A stretch of 43,583 nucleotides of DNA from Acidimicrobiaceae bacterium (GTDB lineage: Bacteria; Actinomycetota; Acidimicrobiia; Acidimicrobiales; RAAP-2). Positions 25,045-32,232 of this stretch are shown piece after piece. Position 1 is the first letter of the stretch. Every line of letters begins with the position of its first letter. The notes under the pieces were generated by a model that saw only the letters and a list, made by a program, of their open reading frames with translations, was not told where the DNA came from and did not search any database. The translations under genes were made by a program, and so were the position numbers. Location: assembly GCA_003161255.1 (NCBI GenBank), contig PMOQ01000028.1:1-43583 (forward strand). Direction: 5' to 3'.

Positions 25045-25472
25045 GACCGCTCGGCGGGATGCGCCCGGCGCAGGGAGCGCACGATCAAGAGAATCGCGCC
25101 GATGGTGACGCACGAGTCGGCGACGTTGAAGGTCGGCCAGTGCGTGAGCGTGATGAAGTCCACGACCGAGCCGTGGTGGCCCCGAAAGAGGCGATCCGCC
25201 AGGTTGCCGAGCGCGCCACCGAGGATGAGCCCGAGCGCGACCGACATTCCCGTCGACGAGCTCCGGGCGGCGATGAACCCGAGCAGGGCGCTGACCGCCA
25301 GCGCCACGACGACGATCACGGCCGTCGACCCGGTAAAGAGGCTGAACGCGGCCCCGGAGTTGAACGTGAGGCTGAGCCCGAACGGCCCGAAGAGGTGCCT
25401 CGGCTGGCCGAGGTGAGCGAGCGCGATCGACTTGGTGACCTGATCGAGCGCGACGACGACCGCAGCAATCAA
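25041..25472 (-). CDS. lspA: Lipoprotein signal peptidase (signal peptidase II)
   Basis: Four-helix membrane aspartyl protease that cleaves the signal peptide of prolipoproteins. The catalytic aspartates are Asp93 in GALGNLADRL and Asp119 in FNVADSCVTIG, and NSGAAFSLF (38-46) is the third family motif. The first helix reads VVVALDQVTKSIAL. From TTG 25472 the protein has 143 residues and lacks a cytoplasmic lead. The frame is open further upstream with LSDREDARAPRLAG, and CTG at 25550 would overlap the stop of the preceding gene as CTGA. There is no ATG or GTG between, so the start is one of these unusual codons. Confidence 0.9.
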   Translation of the reverse strand: MIAAVVVALDQVTKSIALAHLGQPRHLFGPFGLSLTFNSGAAFSLFTGSTAVIVVVALAVSALLGFIAARSSSTGMSVALGLILGGALGNLADRLFRGHHGSVVDFITLTHWPTFNVADSCVTIGAILLIVRSLRRAHPAERS

Positions 25473-25546
25473 GAACGTCGTTGCCAGGCGGCGGCCGGTC
25501 CCCCGTCGCCCCGCGAGCCGGGGGGCCCGAGCGTCCTCGCGGTCGC

Positions 25547-26308
25547 TCAGCGCCGCGACAGGCCCCCGCTCTTGCAGGCGACGCAGAGACGGGCGTAGGC
25601 GAGCGCGCGCAGCCTGGCCTTCATGATCGGCTGGTGGCAGCGCTCGCAGGCCCCGTAGGTCTTCCTCGTGACCCGGACGAGCGCGTCCTCGATCTCCTCG
25701 ACCGCCAACGATGCCTGCGCGGACAGGGCCAGATCGCGTTCGCGGTCGACGGTCACCGTTCCGCCCTCGCCGGACTCCTCGTCGAACTGGACGTCGCCCG
25801 GCTCCCGCTCATGGGCGAGGGAGTCGGCCTCTGCCTTCAGCATGTTCGCCTGCTCCTGGTAGACGTCCTTTTCGGCCAACAGGATGAGGCGCTGCTCCTC
25901 CAAAAACTTGGTGTCGCTCGCGTACGGGCCGACCGTCGAGCGGGGCCGCGGAGCGGCCTTCTTGGACGGCACCTTGACCGGTGCCGCCTCCTTGGCCGCG
26001 ACGATCTTCGGAGCCGGTGCCTTCTTCGCCGGGACCTGCGCGACCGGGGCCTTCTTGGCGGCAACGGCCTTCTTGGCCGGTGCCTTCTGCGCGGGGACGG
26101 CCTTCTTGGCCGGCGCCTTCTTGACCGGGGCCTTGGTGGCCTTCTTGGCCGGCGCCTTCTTGACCGGTGCCTTCTTCGGGGGGACTGCCTTCTTGGCCGG
26201 AGTCTTCTTGACCGGGGCCTTGGTGGCCTTCTTGGCCGCGGCCTTGGTGGTCTTGCCCTTCGCCGCCGTTCTCGAGCCGGTACTCGAGGCCTTGCTGGCT
26301 GGGGTCAT
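25547..26308 (-). CDS. DksA/TraR-type zinc finger protein with a histone H1-like Lys/Ala/Pro tail
   Basis: A 253-residue protein with two unlike parts. Residues 15-120 are a low-complexity, strongly basic tail of repeated KKAPAKKA, KAPVKK and PAKKAV units, like the tails of histone H1 or mycobacterial HU/HupB. Residues about 125-253 are a DksA/TraR-like region: a helical stretch with FLEEQRLILLAEKDVYQEQ and a C4 zinc finger, C221-x2-C224-x17-C242-x2-C245. DksA proteins bind the RNA polymerase secondary channel; the tail suggests DNA or RNA binding as well. ATG 26308 has AGGAGGAG 3 nt upstream; an upstream ATG at 26362 lacks this. It lies between divIVA and lspA. Confidence 0.85.
   Translation of the reverse strand: MTPASKASSTGSRTAAKGKTTKAAAKKATKAPVKKTPAKKAVPPKKAPVKKAPAKKATKAPVKKAPAKKAVPAQKAPAKKAVAAKKAPVAQVPAKKAPAPKIVAAKEAAPVKVPSKKAAPRPRSTVGPYASDTKFLEEQRLILLAEKDVYQEQANMLKAEADSLAHEREPGDVQFDEESGEGGTVTVDRERDLALSAQASLAVEEIEDALVRVTRKTYGACERCHQPIMKARLRALAYARLCVACKSGGLSRR
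26118..26238. repeat. 34-bp direct repeat in the Lys/Ala-rich tail coding region
   Basis: A 34-bp sequence is identical at 26118-26151 and 26205-26238, 87 bp (29 codons) apart. Shorter copies of GCCTTCTTGGCCGG recur through 26040-26240. Such in-frame repeats allow tail length to vary by slippage or recombination. Confidence 0.8.
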
Positions 26309-26383
26309 CTGCTCCTCCTCTGCGGCCAAAGGCCGGCGAATGGCACCCCCAATGGCGGACAACCAGGCGACCGGGAGGCGGTG

Positions 26384-26412
26384 ACGATACTGGAACGCCT
26401 CAAGGGAGGCAA
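26384..26412 (-). promoter_or_regulatory. Candidate -35/-10 promoter for the DksA-like gene
   Basis: On the minus strand TTGCCT (26407-26412) and TATCGT (26384-26389) are 17 bp apart, a normal spacing. The leader would be about 70 nt and ends in a strong Shine-Dalgarno sequence. GAGGCG/CGCCTC arms (26375-26380 and 26396-26401) flank the -10. Confidence 0.4.
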
Positions 26413-26482
26413 AACTTCCCGGGAGACGTGATTGGGGGCGCGATCTCGCTCGCGACGCTGCGAACTGCGATGTTCTGGCGGA

Positions 26483-27301
26483 TCAGCCCCTGCCGTCGGG
26501 CGGGACGGTGGCGTTCTGGCCCCGCATATCGAGCACCTGAGCCACGTTCTGGTCGTCATCGAGCTCTTCGACGCCGTCGTCGAAATCGTCGGCACCCTGA
26601 CCCGATGCATCACCGGTCCCGAGCCTTCCGGCCGCCTCGGCCCGGGCGCTCTCGACGGCCCGGGGGCGCATGGCCATGAGGGATTCGGCGGGTTGGACGT
26701 TCTCCTCGATCCACTTCAGGACCTCCGAGAGCATCGCCCGCAGCCGGGTGCGCTCGGATTCCAGGTGGCGGGCCATGTTCTCGACGTCCGTGGCCAGCTG
26801 GGCCCGGGCACCCTCGAGCCGGCTCACCTCGTCGCGGAGGCGCTGCTGGGAGTCGGTGACGAGCTGCCTGGCCTCGTCTTCGGCGCGCGTGATGAGTGAG
26901 TGGGCGCGGTCCTCCGCCTGGACGACGACCCGCGTCGCCTCGGCCTCGCTCTCCCGCTTGGTCTGCTCGACGAAACGCTGGGCCAACAGGAGCGTCTGCT
27001 GCAGCGAGTCGTCGGGGATGACGGGCGCCGTTGCTACCGGGGCCGCCTCGGCCGCCATCGGTGCCGCCGCCACCACAGCCGGCGGGGGCCCGGAGGCCTC
27101 GAGCTGTGCGATCCGTTCGCTGGCCTGCCGCAAGCGCTCAACGGTCTGACGCAACTGCTCCTGGAGACGCTCGGCCTCCACCGCCGCCTTTTCGAGGTAC
27201 TCGTCGACCTCGTCGACGTTGTAACCCTTCAGCCCGAGTCGGAACTCGACCGTGCGCAGGGTTTCGAGGATCGGCTGCTGGGGGATTTGGCCGCTATCCA
27301 T
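26483..27301 (-). CDS. divIVA: DivIVA / Wag31-type cell growth and division protein
   Basis: A 272-residue coiled-coil protein. The N-terminal DivIVA domain contains FRLGLKGYNVDEVDEYLEKA (about 20-39), the membrane-curvature-sensing part. A Pro/Ala-rich linker (about 72-95, PPPAVVAAAPMAAEAA) separates it from a long coiled coil (about 97-200, LLLAQRFVEQTKRESEAEAT onward). The C-terminus is acidic and probably disordered. In actinobacteria this protein sits at poles and septa and directs peptidoglycan synthesis. ATG 27301 is 9 nt behind a TAGACT hexamer, suggesting a leaderless transcript independent of yggT. Position next to sepF, yggT and ftsZ is standard. Confidence 0.92.
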   Translation of the reverse strand: MDSGQIPQQPILETLRTVEFRLGLKGYNVDEVDEYLEKAAVEAERLQEQLRQTVERLRQASERIAQLEASGPPPAVVAAAPMAAEAAPVATAPVIPDDSLQQTLLLAQRFVEQTKRESEAEATRVVVQAEDRAHSLITRAEDEARQLVTDSQQRLRDEVSRLEGARAQLATDVENMARHLESERTRLRAMLSEVLKWIEENVQPAESLMAMRPRAVESARAEAAGRLGTGDASGQGADDFDDGVEELDDDQNVAQVLDMRGQNATVPPDGRG

Positions 27302-27310
27302 AGGCCCGAG

Positions 27311-27316
27311 AGTCTA
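27311..27316 (-). promoter_or_regulatory. -10 hexamer TAGACT for divIVA
   Basis: On the minus strand TAGACT ends 9 nt before the divIVA ATG, with no Shine-Dalgarno sequence between. It marks a likely start of transcription inside the division cluster. Confidence 0.5.
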
Positions 27317-27367
27317 CCGCTCCTCTCCGACCGCGCCCTGGGCCGAACCGCGCACGAAAAGACCTGG

Positions 27368-27631
27368 TCAACTCCGCAGCAGCGGGATGACGACGATCTG
27401 CGCCACCAGGATGACCACCATGATGGACAGGTCGATCGAGGCGCCCCCGGCCCGCACCGGGGGCAGCAGCCGGCGGAGCGGACGCAGCACCGGTTCGGTC
27501 ACCGCAGAGAGCACCCGCAGGACCGGTATCAGGGGCGAGCCAGGACGGACCGGGAACCAGCTCAACAGAGCTCGGACGATGAGCACCACGACGTAGACCT
27601 CGACCAGGCCCGCCAGGATGTGGAGGATCAC
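27368..27631 (-). CDS. yggT: YggT-family membrane protein
   Basis: An 87-residue integral membrane protein with two hydrophobic helices (about 2-23 and 66-85) joined by the conserved loop LSWFPVRPGSPLIPVLRVLSAVTEPVLRPLRRLLPP, here given as its key residues WF, P28, TEPVL and the PLRR pair. Family members occur between sepF and divIVA in many actinobacteria, cyanobacteria and Firmicutes, and have been linked to osmotic tolerance and nucleoid or plastid division. GTG 27631 is 3 bp after the sepF stop, so the pair is co-translated. Exact role unknown. Confidence 0.88.
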   Translation of the reverse strand: MILHILAGLVEVYVVVLIVRALLSWFPVRPGSPLIPVLRVLSAVTEPVLRPLRRLLPPVRAGGASIDLSIMVVILVAQIVVIPLLRS

Positions 27632-27634
27632 CGG

Positions 27635-28192
27635 CTAATAGCGCCCGAAGTTCCGCTCCTGAAGGCGCTGACGTTCCTCGTCGGACACCTTCACGTTGCT
27701 CGGGGCGAGGAGGAAGACCTGGTCGGCGACCTTCTCCATCTCGCCGCTCAGCGCGTAGGTGACCCCGCTGCAGAAGTCGATCATCCGCCGCTGGAGGTCC
27801 CGCTCGGCCACCTGGAGATTGACGATCACCGGCCGGTTCGACTTCAGACAGTCGGCGATCTCCTTGGCGTCGCCGAACCGGGCCGGCGCCACCACCTTCG
27901 GCGTCGAGTCCGAGCTGACCGGGCGCACCGAGGGCGCGGCCTGGGGCCGGAGCGTCGGTGTGCCGGTGCCGTTCTCTCTCGGCAGCGCACGGATGCGGCC
28001 GGACGTGCCGGCGGGCGGCCGGGGGTCGCGAGGGGCCTCTTTGGACTGGTCAGGTTCGGGTGTGCGGGTCTCCAACCGGGCCACCGGGGTGAAGCCCTTG
28101 GAGCCACGTTCCTCGTAGTCGTCCTCGTAGTCGTCGTACTCGTCGTCGACCAAACCGAGGTAGACCATGGTTTTCTTCAGCAATGAGGGCAC
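27635..28192 (-). CDS. sepF: Cell division protein SepF
   Basis: SepF anchors FtsZ to the membrane and replaces FtsA in actinobacteria. The 185-residue protein has an N-terminal amphipathic segment (MPSLLKKTMVYLGLV), an acidic Asp/Tyr-rich stretch (DDEYDDYEDDYEE), a variable Pro-rich linker, and the C-terminal SepF domain from about residue 95 with FGDAKEIADCLKSNRPVIVN and FCSGVTYALSGEMEKVADQV. It ends with a tail like other actinobacterial SepFs. GTG 28192 is preceded by AAGGAG 9 nt upstream; the inner ATG at 28168 would remove part of the membrane helix. Confidence 0.93.
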   Translation of the reverse strand: MPSLLKKTMVYLGLVDDEYDDYEDDYEERGSKGFTPVARLETRTPEPDQSKEAPRDPRPPAGTSGRIRALPRENGTGTPTLRPQAAPSVRPVSSDSTPKVVAPARFGDAKEIADCLKSNRPVIVNLQVAERDLQRRMIDFCSGVTYALSGEMEKVADQVFLLAPSNVKVSDEERQRLQERNFGRY

Positions 28193-28277
28193 AGTCCACG
28201 TCTCCTTCGAGACAGCGTACCGCTCCGGCCTCGAAGCGACGGTTACCCCCGGTCGCGCTCCGGTCACCAAACACCAC

Positions 28278-28297
28278 GCCTGACCGGCCAGTCAGGC
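28278..28297 (-). terminator. Hairpin at the yggS stop
   Basis: GCCTGAC (28278-28284) pairs perfectly with GTCAGGC (28291-28297) around CGGCCA, and the yggS TGA lies in one arm. On the minus strand it is followed by GTGGTGTTTGGTG, weakly U-rich. It may attenuate transcription between yggS and sepF. Confidence 0.4.
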
Positions 28298-28975
28298 CGG
28301 CCGGGCCGGCCGGTCCCCGAACAGCGCCCGGCCGACCCGGATCATCGTCGACCCCTCGGCGACGGCCAGCTCCAGGTCCTCGGTCATGCCCATGGATCGC
28401 ACCGGCAAGCCCAGGTGGTCGGCCAATCCCCGGACGGCCCGGAACGCGGCCCGGGCCTCGTCGATCGGGCGGGGAGCCACCGCCATGAGCCCGGCGACGT
28501 CGAGCCCGAGGGACGTGAGCGAGCCGACGAGGGTGGGCACCGCGTCGGGCTCACAACCGGGCCGCCCGGCATCGGTCGAGAAGGCCACCTGGACGAGGAC
28601 CGTCGCGCCGGGACGGGCCCGGGTGATGCGCTCACCATCGACCGCGCGCGACACCGATTGCCAGCAGTCGACGCGGCTGGCCAGCGCTCGGATCTTGTTG
28701 CCCTGCGGCCGGCCCAGGAAGTGCCACCGCAACCCCGGGGGGGCACGTCCGTCGAGGGCGGCCGACTTGGCTTCGAGCTCTTGTGCGTAGTTCTCGCCGA
28801 CCTCGAGGAGCCCGACATCGCACGCGGCGAGCACCGCTTCGGGGCCAAACCCCTTGGTCACGGCGAGCACCGTCACGGACCCTGGATCGCCGCCGGCCCG
28901 TTCGATCCGGTCCTTGACCGCCGCGAGGCGCGCCGCGATGCCCGCGTCGAAGTCGGGATCCCGAACCTGGCTCAC
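28292..28975 (-). CDS. yggS: YggS-family pyridoxal phosphate homeostasis protein
   Basis: A 227-residue PLP-binding protein with an alanine-racemase-like TIM barrel. It is thought to keep free PLP and amino-acid pools balanced rather than act as a classical enzyme. The PLP lysine is Lys41 in VTVLAVTKGFG. Further motifs are VGENYAQELEAK, LRWHFLGRPQGNK, LMAVAPR and SMGMTEDLELAVAEGSTMIR with the phosphate-binding region. GTG 28975 is used. In most actinobacteria a pgeF (YfiH) gene sits between ftsZ and yggS; here only 42 bp separate them. Confidence 0.92.
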   Translation of the reverse strand: MSQVRDPDFDAGIAARLAAVKDRIERAGGDPGSVTVLAVTKGFGPEAVLAACDVGLLEVGENYAQELEAKSAALDGRAPPGLRWHFLGRPQGNKIRALASRVDCWQSVSRAVDGERITRARPGATVLVQVAFSTDAGRPGCEPDAVPTLVGSLTSLGLDVAGLMAVAPRPIDEARAAFRAVRGLADHLGLPVRSMGMTEDLELAVAEGSTMIRVGRALFGDRPARPA

Positions 28976-29017
28976 ATCGTGCGGGCGTCCGGCGCCCGCT
29001 TCGCTGCGACCGCTCCC

Positions 29018-30127
29018 CTACCGGAGGAAGGAGGGAACGTCGAAGTCGTCGTCACCGAGCTCGATCTCTTCGTCCTCGCTGTCGGCGAAGATGTCGACCG
29101 GCGACGCGTTGCCCCGCGCGCCGAGCACGCTCGCACCGGAGTCCGAGCCCTTGCCACCCGAGCGGCTGACGCCCTCCCAGCGCTCGAAGCCGGCCGCGAT
29201 GACCGTGACTTGGACCTCGTCGACCATGTTCTCGTCGATCACTGCGCCGAAGATGATGTTGGCGTCGGGGTGGGCGACCGAGTGGATGATCTCTGCGGCC
29301 TCGTTGACCTCGAACAGGCCGAGATCGGATCCACCGACGATGTTGAGGAGGATGCCGCGGGCGCCCTCGATCGACGCCTCGAGCAGCGGGCTCGTGATGG
29401 CGGCCCGGGCCGCGGTGACGGCCCGACCGTCACCGCTCGCGGTGCCGATGCCCATAATGGCCGTGCCGGCGTTGGCCATGATCATCTTCACGTCGGCGAA
29501 GTCGGTGTTGATGAGGCCGGGGACCGTGATGAGGTCGGTGATCCCGCGTACCCCCTGCAGCAACACCTCGTCGGCCATCTTGAACGCGTTGACCATCGAC
29601 GTCTTGTCGTTGGACACGGTCAGCAGACGGTCGTTCGGGATGACGATGAGTGTGTCGACCTTCTCCTTCAGGACCTGGATGCCCTTCTCGGCCTGCATCG
29701 CGCGCGTGCGGCCCTCGAAGGTGAACGGCCGGGTGACCACGCCGATTGTCACCGCACCGAGCGCCTTCGCGATCTCGGCGACGACCGGCGCGCCGCCGGT
29801 CCCGGTGCCGCCGCCCTTGCCGGCGGTGATGAAGACCATGTCGGAGCCGGCCAGCGCCTCTTCGATCTCGCCGCGGTGCTCCTCGGCGGCCTGCCGGCCG
29901 ATCTCGGGGTCGCTGCCTGCGCCAAGGCCGCGGGTCAAACTGCGGCCGATGTCGAGCTTCAGGTCGGCGTCGCTCATGAGCAGCGCCTGGGCGTCCGTGT
30001 TCATGGCGATGAACTCGACGTTGCGGAGCCCGGCGTCGATCATCCGGTTGACGGCGTTCACGCCGCCGCCCCCGACGCCCACGACCTTGATGACCGCGAG
30101 GTAGCTGCTCTGTGGGGAAATGCTCAT
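29018..30127 (-). CDS. ftsZ: Cell division protein FtsZ
   Basis: Tubulin-like GTPase that forms the Z ring. It has 369 residues. The GTP-binding T4 signature GGGTGTGG lies at 105-112 (preceded by Lys104 rather than the common Met), with [13 protein letters not shown] at 17-29 and NTDAQALL at 43-50. The T7 loop is around [11 protein letters not shown], supplying the catalytic aspartate. The C-terminal core ends near residue 310, then comes a short acidic linker and the conserved tail [11 protein letters not shown], which should bind SepF. The start is ATG 30127 without a clear Shine-Dalgarno sequence. ftsQ, its usual upstream neighbour, is 8.7 kb away. Confidence 0.97.
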   Translation of the reverse strand: MSISPQSSYLAVIKVVGVGGGGVNAVNRMIDAGLRNVEFIAMNTDAQALLMSDADLKLDIGRSLTRGLGAGSDPEIGRQAAEEHRGEIEEALAGSDMVFITAGKGGGTGTGGAPVVAEIAKALGAVTIGVVTRPFTFEGRTRAMQAEKGIQVLKEKVDTLIVIPNDRLLTVSNDKTSMVNAFKMADEVLLQGVRGITDLITVPGLINTDFADVKMIMANAGTAIMGIGTASGDGRAVTAARAAITSPLLEASIEGARGILLNIVGGSDLGLFEVNEAAEIIHSVAHPDANIIFGAVIDENMVDEVQVTVIAAGFERWEGVSRSGGKGSDSGASVLGARGNASPVDIFADSEDEEIELGDDDFDVPSFLR

Positions 30128-30195
30128 GAGTTCTTGGGGTGCTGACGTGGTCCCTGGCTCCGTACCATGCGGTGGCCCCCCCTCGTAGGAGGGCC

Positions 30196-30222
30196 AGGAT
30201 AGTTCACCGATCGCTCAATCGG
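30196..30222 (-). promoter_or_regulatory. Possible ftsZ promoter with inverted repeat
   Basis: On the minus strand TATCCT (30196-30201) resembles a -10 box and lies about 70 nt before the ftsZ ATG. CCGAT (30207-30211) and ATCGG (30218-30222) form an inverted repeat in the -35 area. No -35 hexamer fits. Because the block upstream separates ftsZ from ftsQ, ftsZ needs a promoter hereabouts. Confidence 0.3.
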
Positions 30223-30289
30223 CGCGATCTCAACCTCAGATCGAGGGTGAACGACGTGGAGCCAGCCGATCCAGGGTAGGCACGAGCCC

Positions 30290-30311
30290 CGGTCCGGTCA
30301 ACTCCGGACCG
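30290..30311. terminator. GC-rich hairpin downstream of the SDR gene
   Basis: CGGTCCGG (30290-30297) pairs perfectly with CCGGACCG (30304-30311) around TCAACT, and AGGCA/TGCCT can extend it with a bulge. It lies 48 bp after the SDR stop on the minus strand and would separate the oxidative operon from ftsZ. No U-run follows. Confidence 0.5.
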
Positions 30312-30358
30312 TGCCTCGCGGCGCGCGCATCGATCTCTCAGGCCGCCGCGATCGGCGG

Positions 30359-31198
30359 TCACACCATGGTCTGGCCGGCGCTGACGTTGATCGCCTCGCC
30401 GGTGATCGCCGCCGCGTCCGGAGACAGCAACCACGCGATGGTCGCCGCAATCTCCTCGGCGCTCTGGAGCCGCCCGAGCGGGATCTCGCGCGCGATGAAC
30501 GCCTTCAGCCCGTCGGGTCCTCCCACCAGCTGCTCGAACAGCCCGTTCGGGTTGATCAGGTCGGTGTCGACCGTCCCGGGGCAGACCGCGTTGACCGAGA
30601 TACCGGACGGCCCGAGCTCGAGCGCCATGGTCTGGGTCAAGAGGATCACGCCGGCCTTGGCGGCGCAGTAGGCGCCGAGCATCGCGAACCCGCGCTTGCC
30701 AGCCTGGCTCGACACGTTGCAGATCCGGCCACCGACGCCGGCGGCCACCATCCGCGACGCGCAGGCGCGAGAGACAAGCCACGTCCCGACGACGTTGACG
30801 TCGAGGACATGGCGGAACTCGGCCTCGGGCAGCGTGATCAGCGGGCCCATGCCGAACCCGGGGCCGCTCCCGCCGGCCACGTTCGCGACCACGGTGATGG
30901 TGCCGAGCGTCTCGGTCGCCAGGTGGACCGCCGCGTCCACCTCGTCGCCGATCGAGACGTCCGCCCGGACGGCCACGGCCCGCCGGCCGAGCGCGGTGAT
31001 CTCGTCCACAACCTGGTCGAGCTCGTCGCTCGTGGCCACGCCGTGGTCGGGCGCCGACTCGTACGGGCGCGCGATGTCGAGGCACGCGACGTCGGCGCCG
31101 GCCCGGGCCAGCGCCACCGCGGTGGCCCGGCCGATACCCCGGGGGCGGGCGGCGCCGGTGACCAGTGCGACCCGGCCGGCCAACTGGCCGTCGGTCAC
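30359..31198 (-). CDS. SDR-family oxidoreductase, carveol-dehydrogenase-like
   Basis: A 279-residue short-chain dehydrogenase/reductase with a classical fold: TGAARPRGIG (14-23, nucleotide binding), NVAGG (106-110), catalytic Ser in NVSSQAG (161-167) and Y177-x3-K181 (YCAAK). Residues about 44-58 (RPYESAPDHGVATSD) form an extra loop after the second strand, as in the carveol dehydrogenase / mycofactocin-coupled SDR group, whose NAD is tightly bound; the Gly motif itself is ordinary. It is the last gene of a five-gene unit, with GTG overlapping the upstream stop as GTGA. Likely substrate is an alcohol or diol made by the upstream enzymes. Confidence 0.9.
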   Translation of the reverse strand: MTDGQLAGRVALVTGAARPRGIGRATAVALARAGADVACLDIARPYESAPDHGVATSDELDQVVDEITALGRRAVAVRADVSIGDEVDAAVHLATETLGTITVVANVAGGSGPGFGMGPLITLPEAEFRHVLDVNVVGTWLVSRACASRMVAAGVGGRICNVSSQAGKRGFAMLGAYCAAKAGVILLTQTMALELGPSGISVNAVCPGTVDTDLINPNGLFEQLVGGPDGLKAFIAREIPLGRLQSAEEIAATIAWLLSPDAAAITGEAINVSAGQTMV

Positions 31199-32232
31199 GC
31201 GGTCACCAGGATCTTGCAGTGCCGGTCCGGTTGGGCGAGATCCTCGAATGCGCCCCCTACCCCGTCGATCCCGACCTCACCGGTGATCATCGGTGCGACG
31301 TCGATCGCCCCCTCGGCGATGGCCGACAGGCTGTTCGAGAACTCGTCCAGGTCGTACGCGAGGACGAACTGGAGCGACAGCTCCTTCGAGATGCCCCAGA
31401 TCGGTGTGACCTGGTCGTTGCCCATGCAGACCCCGACCACCACGATGCGGGACCTGGCCGGGGCCGAGCGCAGGGTCTCGTTGAGCATGCCGGGCACGCC
31501 GACGGCCTCAAAGACGACCAGCTGGCGTCCCCCGCCGTGCTCGCCCCAGGCGTCGTAGACGTCGGCACCGGACGCGTCGATGACGTGGTGGGCCCCCATG
31601 GCCGACGCCAGCGATCGGCGCATCGGCGAGAAGTCGACGGCCACGATCGGCTCGATGCCGCGCCGGCTGAGCGCCGCGATGACGGCCAAGCCCACCGGGC
31701 CGCAACCGATGACGAGCGCACCCTCGCCCGCGACGATCCCGGACTTGTTGACCGCGTGGAGGCCGACCGCCATGGGCTCGGTGAGCGCAGCTCGGCGCGC
31801 GTCGAGGCCGTTCGGCACGCTCATCACGAGCGGGGCCGACAGCAGCATGCGCTCGCTGTACCCACCCGGTAGGACGTTCGAGTAGGCGAGGTCCTGCACC
31901 CCGGTCGCGGTGATCATGACCGGGACCGAGGTGACGAGGGTCCCCGGCGCCGGCCCGGCCGTGTCCGGCCCGACCTCGAGCACCTCGGCCGCGAACTCGT
32001 GGCCCATGAAGACGTCCCTGGCCAGATCGGGGGCCGTGAGGCCGACGTCGGGCACACCGCGCATCGACCCCATCGTCTCGACCATGGTCGCCCCGTGCTT
32101 CGCGAAGTGCAGATCGGACCCGCAGATGCCGCACGCCTTCAGCTCGACCAGGACCTGGCCAAACGCGGCCGTCGGGTCCTCCACGTCGTCGCGGACGATC
32201 ATCTTGCCGGCACGCAACACGGCCGAGCGCAT
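31195..32232 (-). CDS. Zinc-type medium-chain alcohol dehydrogenase
   Basis: A 345-residue MDR-superfamily dehydrogenase. The catalytic-zinc ligands are visible as CGICGSDLH (Cys37) and GHE (77-79). The Rossmann fold has ALVIGCGPVGLAVIAAL. The four-cysteine structural-zinc lobe is missing: the region after GHE (about 95-125, VTSVPVMITATGVQDLAYSN) contains no cysteines. YSNVLPGGYSERML and LTEPMAVGLHAV are normal for the polyol/alcohol dehydrogenase branch. Its ATG shares one base with the upstream stop (TGATG). It probably oxidises a secondary alcohol or diol in the same route as its neighbours; substrate unknown. Confidence 0.9.
   Translation of the reverse strand: MRSAVLRAGKMIVRDDVEDPTAAFGQVLVELKACGICGSDLHFAKHGATMVETMGSMRGVPDVGLTAPDLARDVFMGHEFAAEVLEVGPDTAGPAPGTLVTSVPVMITATGVQDLAYSNVLPGGYSERMLLSAPLVMSVPNGLDARRAALTEPMAVGLHAVNKSGIVAGEGALVIGCGPVGLAVIAALSRRGIEPIVAVDFSPMRRSLASAMGAHHVIDASGADVYDAWGEHGGGRQLVVFEAVGVPGMLNETLRSAPARSRIVVVGVCMGNDQVTPIWGISKELSLQFVLAYDLDEFSNSLSAIAEGAIDVAPMITGEVGIDGVGGAFEDLAQPDRHCKILVTA

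Noticed and set aside
25990-26280. CRISPR-like or minisatellite array
   Set aside because: Repeats are in frame, of varying length and encode the Lys/Ala/Pro tail; there are no constant spacers.
26309-26482. Structured RNA or riboswitch upstream of the DksA-like gene
   Set aside because: GAGGCG/CGCCTC arms exist but no known riboswitch core could be recognised; a plain promoter with a short leader explains the region.
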